A stretch of 33,663 bases of DNA from positions 1-33,663 of the forward strand of contig CANHSL010000018.1 in NCBI GenBank assembly GCA_947463385.1, read 5' to 3'. Position 1 is the stretch's first letter; the number at the start of each line of letters is the position of its first letter. The DNA comes from Flavobacteriales bacterium (lineage in GTDB: Bacteria > Bacteroidota > Bacteroidia > Flavobacteriales_D > Crocinitomicaceae). Shown here piece after piece: positions 6,744 to 14,039 of the stretch. The notes beneath the pieces were generated by a model. The model saw only the letters and a list, made by a program, of their open reading frames with translations, was not told the DNA's origin and made no database searches. Position numbers and translations under genes: made by a program.

Positions 6744-7321
6744 TAGGCCTATTCTTGCTCGCAAACACCCTGGTATATAGCCAAGAAAAGCCATGCTATT
6801 TTCAGCCTTCCTTACTTCGCGCCAGCGCTACCATTTCCCCTACGCGTTTCTATACCCAACAAACTACCGTAGCCTTGATCAATGGGTTTGTAGAATATGT
6901 GTTAGAAAACCGTATCAGTGTTCGCGGAGAAGGCAATATTATGGCTCCAAATGGAAAACTTTTGTACACCAATTCACCCGAAAAATTTCCACGAAACTAC
7001 ACCTCCATATATGCTGGGTTTGGTTATCATTTAGGTAAAAGGAATTGGAAATTTGATCTTCATGCCGAACCGGGAATTGCAATATCAGAAATGGCTCAAC
7101 AACCTTTTTTGATTGTTCCTGTAGCATACCAATGGAGTGTTAGCCCCTCGTATATGCTAAAAGGAGGCACAAGTTTTTATTTTTCAAAATATTGTCACTT
7201 TTTCGCGGAAATAAATTACAGCAATGGATGGATTCGAAAAACACCATTAACGTCTGTTTCCATCGCCCAATATGGCATTAGTGCCGGACTTGGATTTCAA
7301 GTACTTACGAAAAAGAATTAA
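6722..7321 (+). CDS. Second small outer-membrane beta-barrel protein, unknown function
   Basis: A 199-residue exported protein with signal peptide MGIHQKIIGLFLLANTLVYSQ (cleavage after residue 21). The mature part alternates hydrophobic and polar residues, with YTSIYAGFGYHLG, WKFDLHAEPGIAI, YMLKGGTSFYFSKYCHFFAEINYS and a closing strand YGISAGLGFQVL, all typical of an 8-stranded or similar barrel. The ATG lies inside the end of the previous barrel gene in another frame (22-base overlap), so translation is probably coupled. The two proteins differ in sequence. Alternative starts further in would lose the signal peptide. Confidence 0.7.
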   Translation: MGIHQKIIGLFLLANTLVYSQEKPCYFQPSLLRASATISPTRFYTQQTTVALINGFVEYVLENRISVRGEGNIMAPNGKLLYTNSPEKFPRNYTSIYAGFGYHLGKRNWKFDLHAEPGIAISEMAQQPFLIVPVAYQWSVSPSYMLKGGTSFYFSKYCHFFAEINYSNGWIRKTPLTSVSIAQYGISAGLGFQVLTKKN

Positions 7322-7345
7322 GAGTAACTTTTTGCAAGCTTGCTA

Positions 7346-7687
7346 TTAGTTTGCATGTATTATTTCAAGACAAGCAAGTTCTTTATCATCTTGAAAGTCA
7401 ATCATGGTGCTCATGTGTTTACGCAGAATTTCCTCAATATTTTTGGTAGTCTGGCTGTAGGTTCTAATCCAAATGATTTTTGGAGGATGTCCCCAAACGA
7501 GGGAAAAATCATAGAAATCACCATCAAAAGTCACAATTGTGAAATTATGTTCTTTTGCATATTCCCATATTTGTTTGTCTGAAGAATTTTCTAACCCAAT
7601 TTGCCTGACCTGTCTAGCTTCGGGTAGGATGTCTTGAATTTGAGATATTAAACGGTGTGAAATATTTTGATCGAATAGCAGTTTCAT
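7346..7687 (-). CDS. DUF5615 PIN-like toxin of a type II toxin-antitoxin pair
   Basis: A 113-residue protein of the DUF5615 (Mut7-C/PIN-like) family. An open frame extends to 7735, but the ATG at 7687 forms an ATGA overlap with the antitoxin stop and gives the standard family start MKLLFDQNIS. Conserved acidic residues expected of a metal-dependent RNase site are present: D6 with N8, D37 in SSDKQIWEYA, and D55/D57 in FTIVTFDGDF. The pairing with an upstream DUF433 gene is the usual arrangement of this module. The predicted role is RNA cleavage when the antitoxin is lost; the target is unknown. It appears intact. Confidence 0.85.
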   Translation of the reverse strand: MKLLFDQNISHRLISQIQDILPEARQVRQIGLENSSDKQIWEYAKEHNFTIVTFDGDFYDFSLVWGHPPKIIWIRTYSQTTKNIEEILRKHMSTMIDFQDDKELACLEIIHAN

Positions 7688-7905
7688 GATGCTATTCCTA
7701 GATGACCTTCTCTGGAAGCAGCAATAAACAGACATGCATTAATCTGTTCATTACCTAATTCTGGAAAATCGCGAATAATTTCTTCACGAGTCATTCCATT
7801 CGCTAACCAATTTAAAACATCAGCAACAGAAATACGAGTACCCTTGATTATGGGCTTACCAAATCGTTTTTCTGGGTCGATTTCAATGTATTGCTTAATA
7901 TTCAT
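7684..7905 (-). CDS. DUF433 antitoxin
   Basis: A 73-residue DUF433 protein using the ATG at 7905 (the frame is open 12 codons further up, but those residues are not family-like). The body reads YIEIDPEKRFGKPIIKGTRI, then SVADVLNWLANGMTREEIIRDFPEL: a short beta element followed by a winged-helix-like DNA-binding segment, the hallmark of DUF433. It would bind the DUF5615 toxin and repress its own promoter. The stop overlaps the toxin start by ATGA, which couples their synthesis. No flanking integrase or repeat shows how the pair arrived. Confidence 0.87.
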   Translation of the reverse strand: MNIKQYIEIDPEKRFGKPIIKGTRISVADVLNWLANGMTREEIIRDFPELGNEQINACLFIAASREGHLGIAS

Positions 7906-7968
7906 GAACACTAAGGTCGTAATTAAATGTGAGTTAAACAAGTGTTGTAATTGCAGCTGACTTCTTCC

Positions 7969-9363
7969 TTATTTCAAGGTACTCGGACAAACATAAGCGG
8001 TCTTCGGTAGTGAAGTTTTTGACAAAGCTCCAAAACCACCAATAACATCTGTTACGTGATGATATCCTCGTGCTTTCAAAATCGATGCGGCAATCATACT
8101 TCGGTAACCTCCCGCACAGTGCAATACCAATGCTTTATCTTTTGGGAATTCAGCCATGCGCTCGTTGATATAATCTAATGGAATACTCGGTACATCCGCT
8201 AAATGTTCTGCATCGTACTCGCCTGGTTTACGTACATCGATGAGCACTTCATCAGAACCCAATCCTTGTTCAACCTGAGAAGCCTCTAAGCGATTGATTG
8301 CATCTAATTCCCCATCCCACGCTTGGATTCCTCCGTTTAAATAACCTAATACGTTGTCGTAGCCCACTCTGGACAAGCGTTGAACAGTTTCTTCCTCCTT
8401 ACCATCAGAAGTGATCAAAACAATTGGTTGCGTTACACTCGGAATCAAGGCACCTACCCATGGAGCAAATTGTCCTTCCAATCCAATAAAAATGCTTCCC
8501 GGAACAAATCCACGTGCAAACTCCGCAGCAGGACGCGTATCCAAGAATAATACATCGTCGTCCATTGCCCGAAGCATCTCCGAACTCAATGGGGTTAAGC
8601 CTTTGGATAGTACTTCTTCATACGGCTGATACCCCAATTTATTCATCGCAACATTTTGTCCAAAATACGCCGGTGGAGGTAATAATCCATCGGTAACTTC
8701 CTTGATAAATTCCTCCTTGGTCATGTCTGCCCGCAAGGCGTAATTCGTTTGTTTTTGGTTACCTAGAGAATCAAACGTTTCCTTCGACATGTTTTTACCA
8801 CAGGCACTGCCTGCACCGTGAGCCGGGTAAACGGTTATGTCATCCGCCAAAGGCATGAGTTGATTACGTAAGGATTCAAATAAGGTACCTGCTAATTCTT
8901 CTTGAGTCATGGAAGCTGCCTTTTGCGCCAAATCTGGACGGCCCACATCACCGATAAACAAGGTGTCTCCCGAAAACAAGGCGGTTTGTTTTCCTTCCTC
9001 GTCGGTCAACAAATAACAGGTAGATTCCATGGTATGCCCGGGTGTATGGAGCACTTTAATACTGCATCCACCAAAGGTTAATACTTCCCCATCGGTGGCC
9101 GAATGGAATTCAAAACTTGGTGCTGCGTTTGGACCATAAACGATTGGAGCGCCAGTGGCCTTAGAAAGATCCACATGACCCGAAACAAAATCTGCATGAA
9201 AATGCGTCTCTAAGATATACTTCAAGGCAACGTTATCCGCAGATAATCTATTCATGTACGGCGCGGTCTCCCGCAAGGGATCGATAATAATTGCTTCACC
9301 CTTGGAAACAATATAATAAGCTCCTTGAGCTAAACACCCGGTATAAATCTGTTCAATTTTCAT
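7969..9363 (-). CDS. MBL-fold persulfide dioxygenase-like enzyme with two rhodanese domains (CstB-like)
   Basis: A 464-residue three-domain protein. Residues 1-240 are a metallo-beta-lactamase domain with H54-F-H56-A-D58, H110 (HTPGHTMES), D133 (SGDTLFIGDVGRPDL) and H182 (VYPAHGAG). The phenylalanine after D58 replaces the histidine that binuclear enzymes use, while H54, H110 and D133 match the single-iron site known from ETHE1-type persulfide dioxygenases. Residues about 262-355 are a rhodanese domain whose active loop (ITSDGKEEET) lacks cysteine. Residues about 365-455 are a second rhodanese domain with catalytic C416 in HCAGGYRS. This order matches CstB of Staphylococcus, which turns persulfides into sulfite and thiosulfate. 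The TauE exporter gene lies just upstream. Confidence 0.88.
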   Translation of the reverse strand: MKIEQIYTGCLAQGAYYIVSKGEAIIIDPLRETAPYMNRLSADNVALKYILETHFHADFVSGHVDLSKATGAPIVYGPNAAPSFEFHSATDGEVLTFGGCSIKVLHTPGHTMESTCYLLTDEEGKQTALFSGDTLFIGDVGRPDLAQKAASMTQEELAGTLFESLRNQLMPLADDITVYPAHGAGSACGKNMSKETFDSLGNQKQTNYALRADMTKEEFIKEVTDGLLPPPAYFGQNVAMNKLGYQPYEEVLSKGLTPLSSEMLRAMDDDVLFLDTRPAAEFARGFVPGSIFIGLEGQFAPWVGALIPSVTQPIVLITSDGKEEETVQRLSRVGYDNVLGYLNGGIQAWDGELDAINRLEASQVEQGLGSDEVLIDVRKPGEYDAEHLADVPSIPLDYINERMAEFPKDKALVLHCAGGYRSMIAASILKARGYHHVTDVIGGFGALSKTSLPKTAYVCPSTLK

Positions 9364-9367
9364 AATA

Positions 9368-9375
9368 CAAAGATA
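9368..9375 (-). promoter_or_regulatory. -7 promoter box (TATCTTTG) for the MBL-rhodanese gene
   Basis: A perfect TAnnTTTG match on the minus strand, ending 4 bases before the ATG at 9363 and lying inside the 20-base gap after the TauE gene. It suggests that the enzyme can be transcribed separately from the exporter, on a nearly leaderless message. No TTG element is seen at the expected distance. Confidence 0.4.
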
Positions 9376-9383
9376 CGTTAAAA

Positions 9384-10193
9384 CTAATGTGCGGAAGGGG
9401 AAGCGAAAAAGAGCTCTTTAACGATAATATAAATCCCCATGACTAAGACAAACCATCCAAAGCCGACCTTTAATCGTTCACCCGCAATGCGTTTAGCTAG
9501 TATTGAACCAATAAAAATTCCAACAATCGCCAAACCAGATATCAGCAATAACAAGGGCCAATCCATGGTGGTTTTACCTAAATCTCCGGTGAAGCCAATT
9601 AAGGACTTTGCAGCGATAATTAACAGAGACGTTCCGACTGCTTGCTTCATCGGTAGTTTACTCAAAATCACAAGTGCCGGTATAATTAGAAAGCCTCCTC
9701 CTGCACCAACTAATCCAGTAAGTAATCCCACGATTATCCCTTCCGCAATAATCATTGGATAATTAAACACTTGAGGACCTTGATTTGCGCTGTCTTTTTT
9801 AGGTTTTCGAATCATGGATACGGATGCAAAGACCATAAGAACGGCAAAAAGCAACATCATCATGAGGGGTTTCGTGAATTGGAATTCACCCACGGAAAAC
9901 AAGACCTTAGGAATTAAGGGCACAAGAAAGAAACGTGTTAAAAACACAGCTGCTATGGAGGGCACACCAAAAATTAACGCCGTTTTGAAATTAACTTCCC
10001 CTAAACGATACTTAGGAAACACGCCTACTAGGCTTGTAGCACCAACAATAAACAAGGAATACGCTGTGGCACTCACCGGGTCCACATGAAAAAGGTAAAC
10101 TAACACCGGCACCGTTAATATAGACCCCCCTCCACCGATTAGTCCGAGTGAAACACCAATTACCAACGACGCGAGATAGCCAAAAATTTCCAT
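9384..10193 (-). CDS. Sulfite/organosulfonate exporter, TauE/SafE family
   Basis: A 269-residue inner-membrane protein with about eight hydrophobic helices. It shows the family's two related halves, each opening with a glycine-rich helix: LGLIGGGGSILTVPVLVYLF (residues 16-35) and GLVGAGGGFLIIPALVIL (about 160-177), each followed by a T/S-rich helix (SATAYSLFIVGATSLVG; VGTSLLIIAAKSLIGF). TauE/SafE proteins export sulfite or related anions. Its position next to a persulfide dioxygenase/rhodanese enzyme, whose products are sulfite and thiosulfate, supports a role in sulfur detoxification here. Substrate choice within the family cannot be read from sequence alone. Its promoter region is shared with the divergent flavin reductase gene. 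Confidence 0.87.
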   Translation of the reverse strand: MEIFGYLASLVIGVSLGLIGGGGSILTVPVLVYLFHVDPVSATAYSLFIVGATSLVGVFPKYRLGEVNFKTALIFGVPSIAAVFLTRFFLVPLIPKVLFSVGEFQFTKPLMMMLLFAVLMVFASVSMIRKPKKDSANQGPQVFNYPMIIAEGIIVGLLTGLVGAGGGFLIIPALVILSKLPMKQAVGTSLLIIAAKSLIGFTGDLGKTTMDWPLLLLISGLAIVGIFIGSILAKRIAGERLKVGFGWFVLVMGIYIIVKELFFASPSAH

Positions 10194-10197
10194 GAAA

Positions 10198-10205
10198 CAA
10201 AGGTA
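10198..10205 (-). promoter_or_regulatory. -7 promoter box (TACCTTTG) for the TauE gene
   Basis: A perfect TAnnTTTG match on the minus strand, ending 4 bases before the ATG at 10193. A TTTG further up at about 10231-10234 (minus-strand sense) is a little too distant to be a sure -33 element. The short spacing implies a leaderless or near-leaderless message. Confidence 0.5.
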
Positions 10206-10282
10206 GGTATTGAAATTGAATTAGATTGTCGCAAAAGTTACACAAGCGGCAAACAAAAGGCCCGTTAATTAGTTATTTAGTC

Positions 10283-10918
10283 ATGCAGTTAATGAATCGC
10301 GCAACCTACGATGGACTTGAATCCCGCTTTAAAGTACAATACTTCAACAGCATTGTAGGGCATAAAAATGTATGTTTAATCGGTACGAAAAACCTCGAAA
10401 ATCAGTCGAATCTTGCCGTTTTTAATTCCTTAGTTCATATTGGGTCAAACCCACCGTTACTCGGTGTGATCTTCAGGCCAGACAGCGTGGAGCGTCATAC
10501 CTACGAGAACATTCTTCAAACGAAAGAATATACGATCAATTTAATCTCAGAAAAAGACATTGCAGCTGCCCATCAAACCTCAGCCCGATATGCACGAGAA
10601 CACTCTGAATTTGACGCTTCGGGTTTAAACCCTACCTATATCGATGGTTTTCATGCGCCACTTGTAAGCTCCTCCCCGATATCCTTTGGGTTAATTCTTA
10701 AAGAGAATATCCCAATTCAAGTGAATGGTACAAACTTGGTAATCGGTGAAGTTCAGTGGATAAAATACCCAGAGGAAATTATCTCAAGCGACGGCTTTGC
10801 CGACTTAACTCAAGCGGGTGTTGTTGGTTGTATCGGTTTAGATGCCTACACCGAAGGAACGATACTTCAGCGATTTGAATATGCAAAACCAGACAAAGCA
10901 CCTCGTATCAAACCATGA
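10283..10918 (+). CDS. Flavin reductase family (FMN-binding split-barrel) protein
   Basis: A 211-residue protein using the ATG at 10283; another ATG lies three codons later, and an earlier one at 10226 would add a 19-residue tail outside the family domain. Typical family phrases are FKVQYFNSIVGHKNVCLIGT near the start, SNLAVFNSLVHIGSNPPLLG (FMN-binding strand), TYENILQTKEYTINLI, and GEVQWIKYPEE near residue 155. Members bind FMN and are reductases or oxidoreductases; the natural partner here is unknown. It is cytoplasmic. The stop overlaps the DUF2805 gene start (ATGA). It is divergent from the sulfur exporter gene across about 90 bases. Confidence 0.85.
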   Translation: MQLMNRATYDGLESRFKVQYFNSIVGHKNVCLIGTKNLENQSNLAVFNSLVHIGSNPPLLGVIFRPDSVERHTYENILQTKEYTINLISEKDIAAAHQTSARYAREHSEFDASGLNPTYIDGFHAPLVSSSPISFGLILKENIPIQVNGTNLVIGEVQWIKYPEEIISSDGFADLTQAGVVGCIGLDAYTEGTILQRFEYAKPDKAPRIKP

Positions 10919-11181
10919 GTCCTGAAGAAATCGACCGAATCATTGAAATGGCGTGGGAGGACCGAACCCCTTTTGATGCCATCAAGGCACAATTCAATTT
11001 AACAGAGAGTGAAGTTCGGGCACTCATGCGCAAACAACTCAAACGAAGCAGCTATATTCTTTGGCGCAAGCGGGTTGAAGAATCCTCCCTGAAGCACTTA
11101 AAAAAACGGATTGATGGTGTTACCACTTTCAAAGCAAATGCGCAACGCCAGATCACATTAAACAAACTAAGTAAGCGCTAG
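10915..11181 (+). CDS. DUF2805/TIGR03643 family small protein
   Basis: An 88-residue protein matching TIGR03643 (DUF2805): EEIDRIIEMAWEDRTPFDAI at residues 4-23, then LTESEVRALMRKQLKRSSYI and LWRKRV around residues 50-55. The first half looks like a helix-turn-helix of the type seen in DNA-binding proteins, and the C-terminal tail is basic, so nucleic-acid binding is plausible; function is unknown. It is coupled to the flavin reductase gene by ATGA. Its last 15 bases overlap the end of the convergent MBL-like gene. Confidence 0.88.
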   Translation: MSPEEIDRIIEMAWEDRTPFDAIKAQFNLTESEVRALMRKQLKRSSYILWRKRVEESSLKHLKKRIDGVTTFKANAQRQITLNKLSKR

Positions 11182-11868
11182 AGAATCTCCTGCGTTCAAC
11201 GATTTAAATGAATCGTCATATTCATAAACAGGTCTGGCAAACAAGCCCACCAATCCCTTACTTTCTTTCTGTTGATCATGGGTGGTAAGTACCAATTTAG
11301 CGCCTGTTTTAGCTAATACCGCCTTAGCTTCCTTGAGTCCGAGATTCACCGTTCCGCCAAGAAAAAACGGTAATTTATAGGTTGTCGTAGTGGTAATTAA
11401 CACATCCACTGGTGGGATATCTTGCAAAGCGCTTACGCCATGCGGTGCATAAAGAATAGTTTTCCCCTCTATATTTAACTCAAAGGCATGATGCGTTTGA
11501 TTAAACAAGCTAACTTTCGTGCATTGTTTTAATGAAAACGGGGATTCTGAGAGTGATTTAAGCGCATCGAAGTGCTTCCAAGTTTGAATTTTTTTAAACG
11601 CTCTATCTTCCGCAATCAGCAAGGTTTCTTTAGGGAAGGAGCATAAGGTTTCTTTATGGCAATGATCTGAAAACGGATGAGAAACAAAAATCACCAAGGG
11701 CTTATCCGTAGGAAAATTAAATGGCCCATAGGTCTGCGCACGTTGCTGTAAAGAAAACCAAGGATACCCATCCACTTGTTGATTAGTAAACCACGGATCA
11801 ATCACCAAGGAAAAATTGGCAGTTTCAATCAACCAAGAACTATCGTCCGTAAGTTTGGTGAATTTCAT
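11167..11868 (-). CDS. MBL-fold metallohydrolase-like protein with a degenerate metal motif
   Basis: A 233-residue protein of the metallo-beta-lactamase superfamily, nearest in style to the UlaG/L-ascorbate lactonase-like group. A beta sandwich start (SSWLIETANFSLVIDPWF) is followed by SHPFSDHCHKETL. Here the usual HxHxDH motif reads H64-P-F66-S-D68-H69, with the second histidine replaced by Phe. A late THDQQKE holds another histidine. Activity may therefore differ or be reduced. It has no signal peptide. The ATG overlaps the accD stop (TAATG), making it the third gene of fbaA-accD-MBL. It ends inside the convergent DUF2805 gene (15-base overlap). Its substrate is unknown. Confidence 0.7.
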   Translation of the reverse strand: MKFTKLTDDSSWLIETANFSLVIDPWFTNQQVDGYPWFSLQQRAQTYGPFNFPTDKPLVIFVSHPFSDHCHKETLCSFPKETLLIAEDRAFKKIQTWKHFDALKSLSESPFSLKQCTKVSLFNQTHHAFELNIEGKTILYAPHGVSALQDIPPVDVLITTTTTYKLPFFLGGTVNLGLKEAKAVLAKTGAKLVLTTHDQQKESKGLVGLFARPVYEYDDSFKSLNAGDSLALT

Positions 11869-12713
11869 TAATTCATGAACAGCCGAATGGCTTGACCTAA
11901 TTTTGCTCTAATTTCAGTTCTGTCAATAATAAAATCCAAGAATCCATGCTCTAATAGGAACTCAGATGTTTGGAATCCATCAGGTAGATCTCGACCGATG
12001 GTTTCTCTTACAACACGAGGTCCTGCAAAGGCAATTAAAGCTCCAGGCTCTGCAATGTTAATATCCCCAAGCATGGCAAAAGAAGCAGTAACACCGCCCG
12101 TAGTTGGATCGGTTAAATAGGAGATGTAAGGCAATTTTTCTTCAGAGAGCAATCCTAAATTCCCAGACACTTTGGCCATTTGCATTAATGAATACCCTGC
12201 TTCCATCATTCGTGCACCACCCGATTTAGAGATTATCATAAATGGAGCTTTTAGTTCAATAGCTTTCATTATTGCCCGAGATATCTTTTCGCCCATCACG
12301 CTACCCATCGAACCGCCAATAAATCCAAAATCCATGGCAGCGATTACTAAATTTTGTCCGTCAAGGGTTCCATACGCGGAACGTAAAGCATCTTTTAAGC
12401 CTGTTGCCTTTTGGGTACTTTTTACACGGTCCGTATATTTCTTCGTATCTTGAAATTCTAGCGGATCCCCTGAAATCATATCCCGATCTAATTCAGTATA
12501 TTTTCCATCGTCAAATATCAAATGGAAATAAGATTCTGCATCAATACGTTCATGATGAGAACACCGTTCACACACGAAGTTATTCTTTGCTAGATCATCT
12601 GTAATGTAAAGCGTTTTACAATTGGAACATTTCGTCCAATAGCCATCGGGAGTTTCCTTTTTCTCCTCTGTTTTGGTGGTGATTCCTTCTTTATTTCTTT
12701 TAAACCAACTCAT
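11868..12713 (-). CDS. accD: Acetyl-CoA carboxylase carboxyltransferase subunit beta
   Basis: A 281-residue protein. The N-terminal zinc ribbon has C29xxC32 and C48xxC51. It is followed by the carboxyltransferase (crotonase-like) domain: DPLEFQDTKKYTDR, NLVIAAMDFGFIGGSMGSVMGEK split across residues 115-137, ISKSGGARMMEAGYSLMQMAK, and DPTTGGVTASFAMLGDINIAEPGALIAF with oxyanion-type glycines. With AccA it transfers the carboxyl group from biotin to acetyl-CoA to form malonyl-CoA, the first step of fatty acid synthesis. Length matches AccD. The ATG sits within the fbaA stop (ATGA). accA is not in the window. Confidence 0.95.
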   Translation of the reverse strand: MSWFKRNKEGITTKTEEKKETPDGYWTKCSNCKTLYITDDLAKNNFVCERCSHHERIDAESYFHLIFDDGKYTELDRDMISGDPLEFQDTKKYTDRVKSTQKATGLKDALRSAYGTLDGQNLVIAAMDFGFIGGSMGSVMGEKISRAIMKAIELKAPFMIISKSGGARMMEAGYSLMQMAKVSGNLGLLSEEKLPYISYLTDPTTGGVTASFAMLGDINIAEPGALIAFAGPRVVRETIGRDLPDGFQTSEFLLEHGFLDFIIDRTEIRAKLGQAIRLFMN

Positions 12714-13780
12714 ATTAAGGTATTCAAGTTATTTAGATCTGAAAATGATTGCTCTAAGCGTTTTATAAATGTTAATTCACCATCACGCATCCATTTTCTT
12801 GGGTCATAGTATTTTTTATTCGGCTTATCGTCACCCTCGGGATTCCCAATTTGGGTTTTCAAGTATTCCACATTGTTCACCACATAATCCCTAACCCCCT
12901 CGGTAAAAGCAAATTGCAAATCGGTATCGATATTCATCTTAACAACACCGTAACCAATCGCTTCACGAATTTCTGCTAGTGTAGAACCTGATCCACCATG
13001 AAACACAAAATCAACTGGATTTACCCCGGTATGAAATTTAGATTGGATATAATCTTGTGAATTTTTTAAAATGATGGGTCTCAACACCACATTGCCTGGC
13101 TTATATACTCCGTGTACATTTCCAAAGGCAGCAGCAATTGTAAATCGTGGCGAAACTTTCATTAGCTCTTCGTAAGCATAGGCAACTTCTTCAGGTTGCG
13201 TATACAATTTCGAACTATCCACCCCTGTATTATCCACTCCGTCTTCTTCCCCTCCAGTTATCCCCAACTCGATTTCCAAGGTCATACCCATTTTGGACAT
13301 CCGGGCAAGATATTGTTTACATAACTCGATATTTTCATGGATCGGTTCTTCCGAAAGATCGATCATGTGGGAACTATATAGTGGTTTACCTGTTTGCGCA
13401 AAAAACACTTCACCCGCATCCAATAAGCCATCAATCCATGGTAACAGGTTTTTAGCGCAATGGTCCGTATGCAAGATAACGGTTGCTCCATAGGCCTCAG
13501 CAACTTCATGAATGTGCTTGGCTCCGGAAATTCCTCCTAAAATAGCAGCTTTCTCGTTTGCATTCGACAAGCCTTTTCCGGCAAAATACTGTGCGCCCCC
13601 ATTAGAAAACTGAAGGATTGCAGGCGCATTCAATTTCGCAGCCGCTTCAATAACAGCATTGACGGTAGAGGAACTGGTTACATTTACAGCCGGTAGCGCA
13701 AACCCCTTCTCCTTCGCTAACGCGAAAATGGCTTGAACTTGATCGCCGGTCGCTACCCCAGGTTTTATAAGTGCATTCAT
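12710..13780 (-). CDS. fbaA: Class II fructose-bisphosphate aldolase
   Basis: A 356-residue enzyme of glycolysis/gluconeogenesis that cleaves fructose-1,6-bisphosphate. The frame is open to 13960, but the ATG at 13780 gives the family start MNALIKPGVATGDQVQAIF and follows a good promoter. Zinc and catalytic residues of the E. coli FbaA type are visible: D106 and H107 in LHTDHCAK, E169/E171 in MTLEIELGITGGEEDG, H223 in GNVHGVYKPGN and H261 in FHGGSGS. It ends in an ATGA overlap with accD, linking central carbon flux to fatty-acid initiation in one operon. It is divergent from a 50-residue ORF. Confidence 0.95.
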   Translation of the reverse strand: MNALIKPGVATGDQVQAIFALAKEKGFALPAVNVTSSSTVNAVIEAAAKLNAPAILQFSNGGAQYFAGKGLSNANEKAAILGGISGAKHIHEVAEAYGATVILHTDHCAKNLLPWIDGLLDAGEVFFAQTGKPLYSSHMIDLSEEPIHENIELCKQYLARMSKMGMTLEIELGITGGEEDGVDNTGVDSSKLYTQPEEVAYAYEELMKVSPRFTIAAAFGNVHGVYKPGNVVLRPIILKNSQDYIQSKFHTGVNPVDFVFHGGSGSTLAEIREAIGYGVVKMNIDTDLQFAFTEGVRDYVVNNVEYLKTQIGNPEGDDKPNKKYYDPRKWMRDGELTFIKRLEQSFSDLNNLNTLI

Positions 13781-13806
13781 GGTTACATTTGGTTGTTGAT
13801 GGTTCA

Positions 13807-13839
13807 CAAAGGTAAAAATAATGTGAAAATAACATGCAA
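13807..13839 (-). promoter_or_regulatory. Promoter of fbaA: TTG (-33) and TACCTTTG (-7)
   Basis: On the minus strand a perfect -7 box TACCTTTG (13807-13814) is preceded 22 bases upstream by TTG (13837-13839), the usual Bacteroidota spacing. The box ends 26 bases before the fbaA ATG. This is the best complete promoter seen in the window. Confidence 0.6.
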
Positions 13840-13853
13840 GGCAATAATATGAG

Positions 13854-13863
13854 CGATGCATCG
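13854..13863. promoter_or_regulatory. 10-base perfect palindrome CGATGCATCG between divergent genes
   Basis: A perfect palindrome just upstream of the fbaA -33 element and about 20 bases before the 50-residue ORF. It could be a regulator site shared by both genes, but a 10-base palindrome can arise by chance. Confidence 0.25.
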
Positions 13864-13883
13864 TTTTGGGTAAAAATAAGCCT

Positions 13884-14036
13884 ATGACTGAAAAGTACAA
13901 AAATGTAAAGCGTGTAATCAATTCCAATCGCTTAGCACAAGCACCAGAAAGCGTCATCACTTTCTTGCTGAACTATAGTAAATCCTTGGAGCAAAACAAA
14001 ACTAAACTTAAGTTTCCATTGATTCACAAAAACTAA
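13884..14036 (+). CDS. Small basic protein of 50 residues, unknown function
   Basis: An ATG at 13884 opens a 50-residue frame ending at TAA 14034-14036. The product is rich in Lys, Arg and Asn, begins MTEKYKNVKRVINSNRLAQA, has a central helical part (SVITFLLNYSKSLEQ) and ends KFPLIHKN. A strong rho-independent terminator starts 3 bases after the stop, and the region is divergent from fbaA, so a transcript clearly ends here; this is the main support for a real gene. No domain or signal peptide is recognised. The alternative is that the transcript is a small RNA and the ORF is incidental. Confidence 0.6.
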   Translation: MTEKYKNVKRVINSNRLAQAPESVITFLLNYSKSLEQNKTKLKFPLIHKN

Positions 14037-14039
14037 GTT

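Noticed and set aside
7334-7343. Palindrome GCAAGCTTGC between the second barrel gene and the toxin gene
   Set aside because: It is a 10-base perfect palindrome without a loop and with the T-run on the wrong side for a terminator on either strand. Too short to claim a function.
7346-7735. Longer toxin frame starting at 7735
   Set aside because: The extra 16 residues lie inside the antitoxin gene and are not family-like; the ATGA overlap at 7684-7687 fixes the start.
12710-13960. Longer fbaA frame starting at 13960
   Set aside because: The extra 60 residues are not aldolase-like and would run across the promoter with its TTG and TACCTTTG boxes; the ATG at 13780 is the family start.
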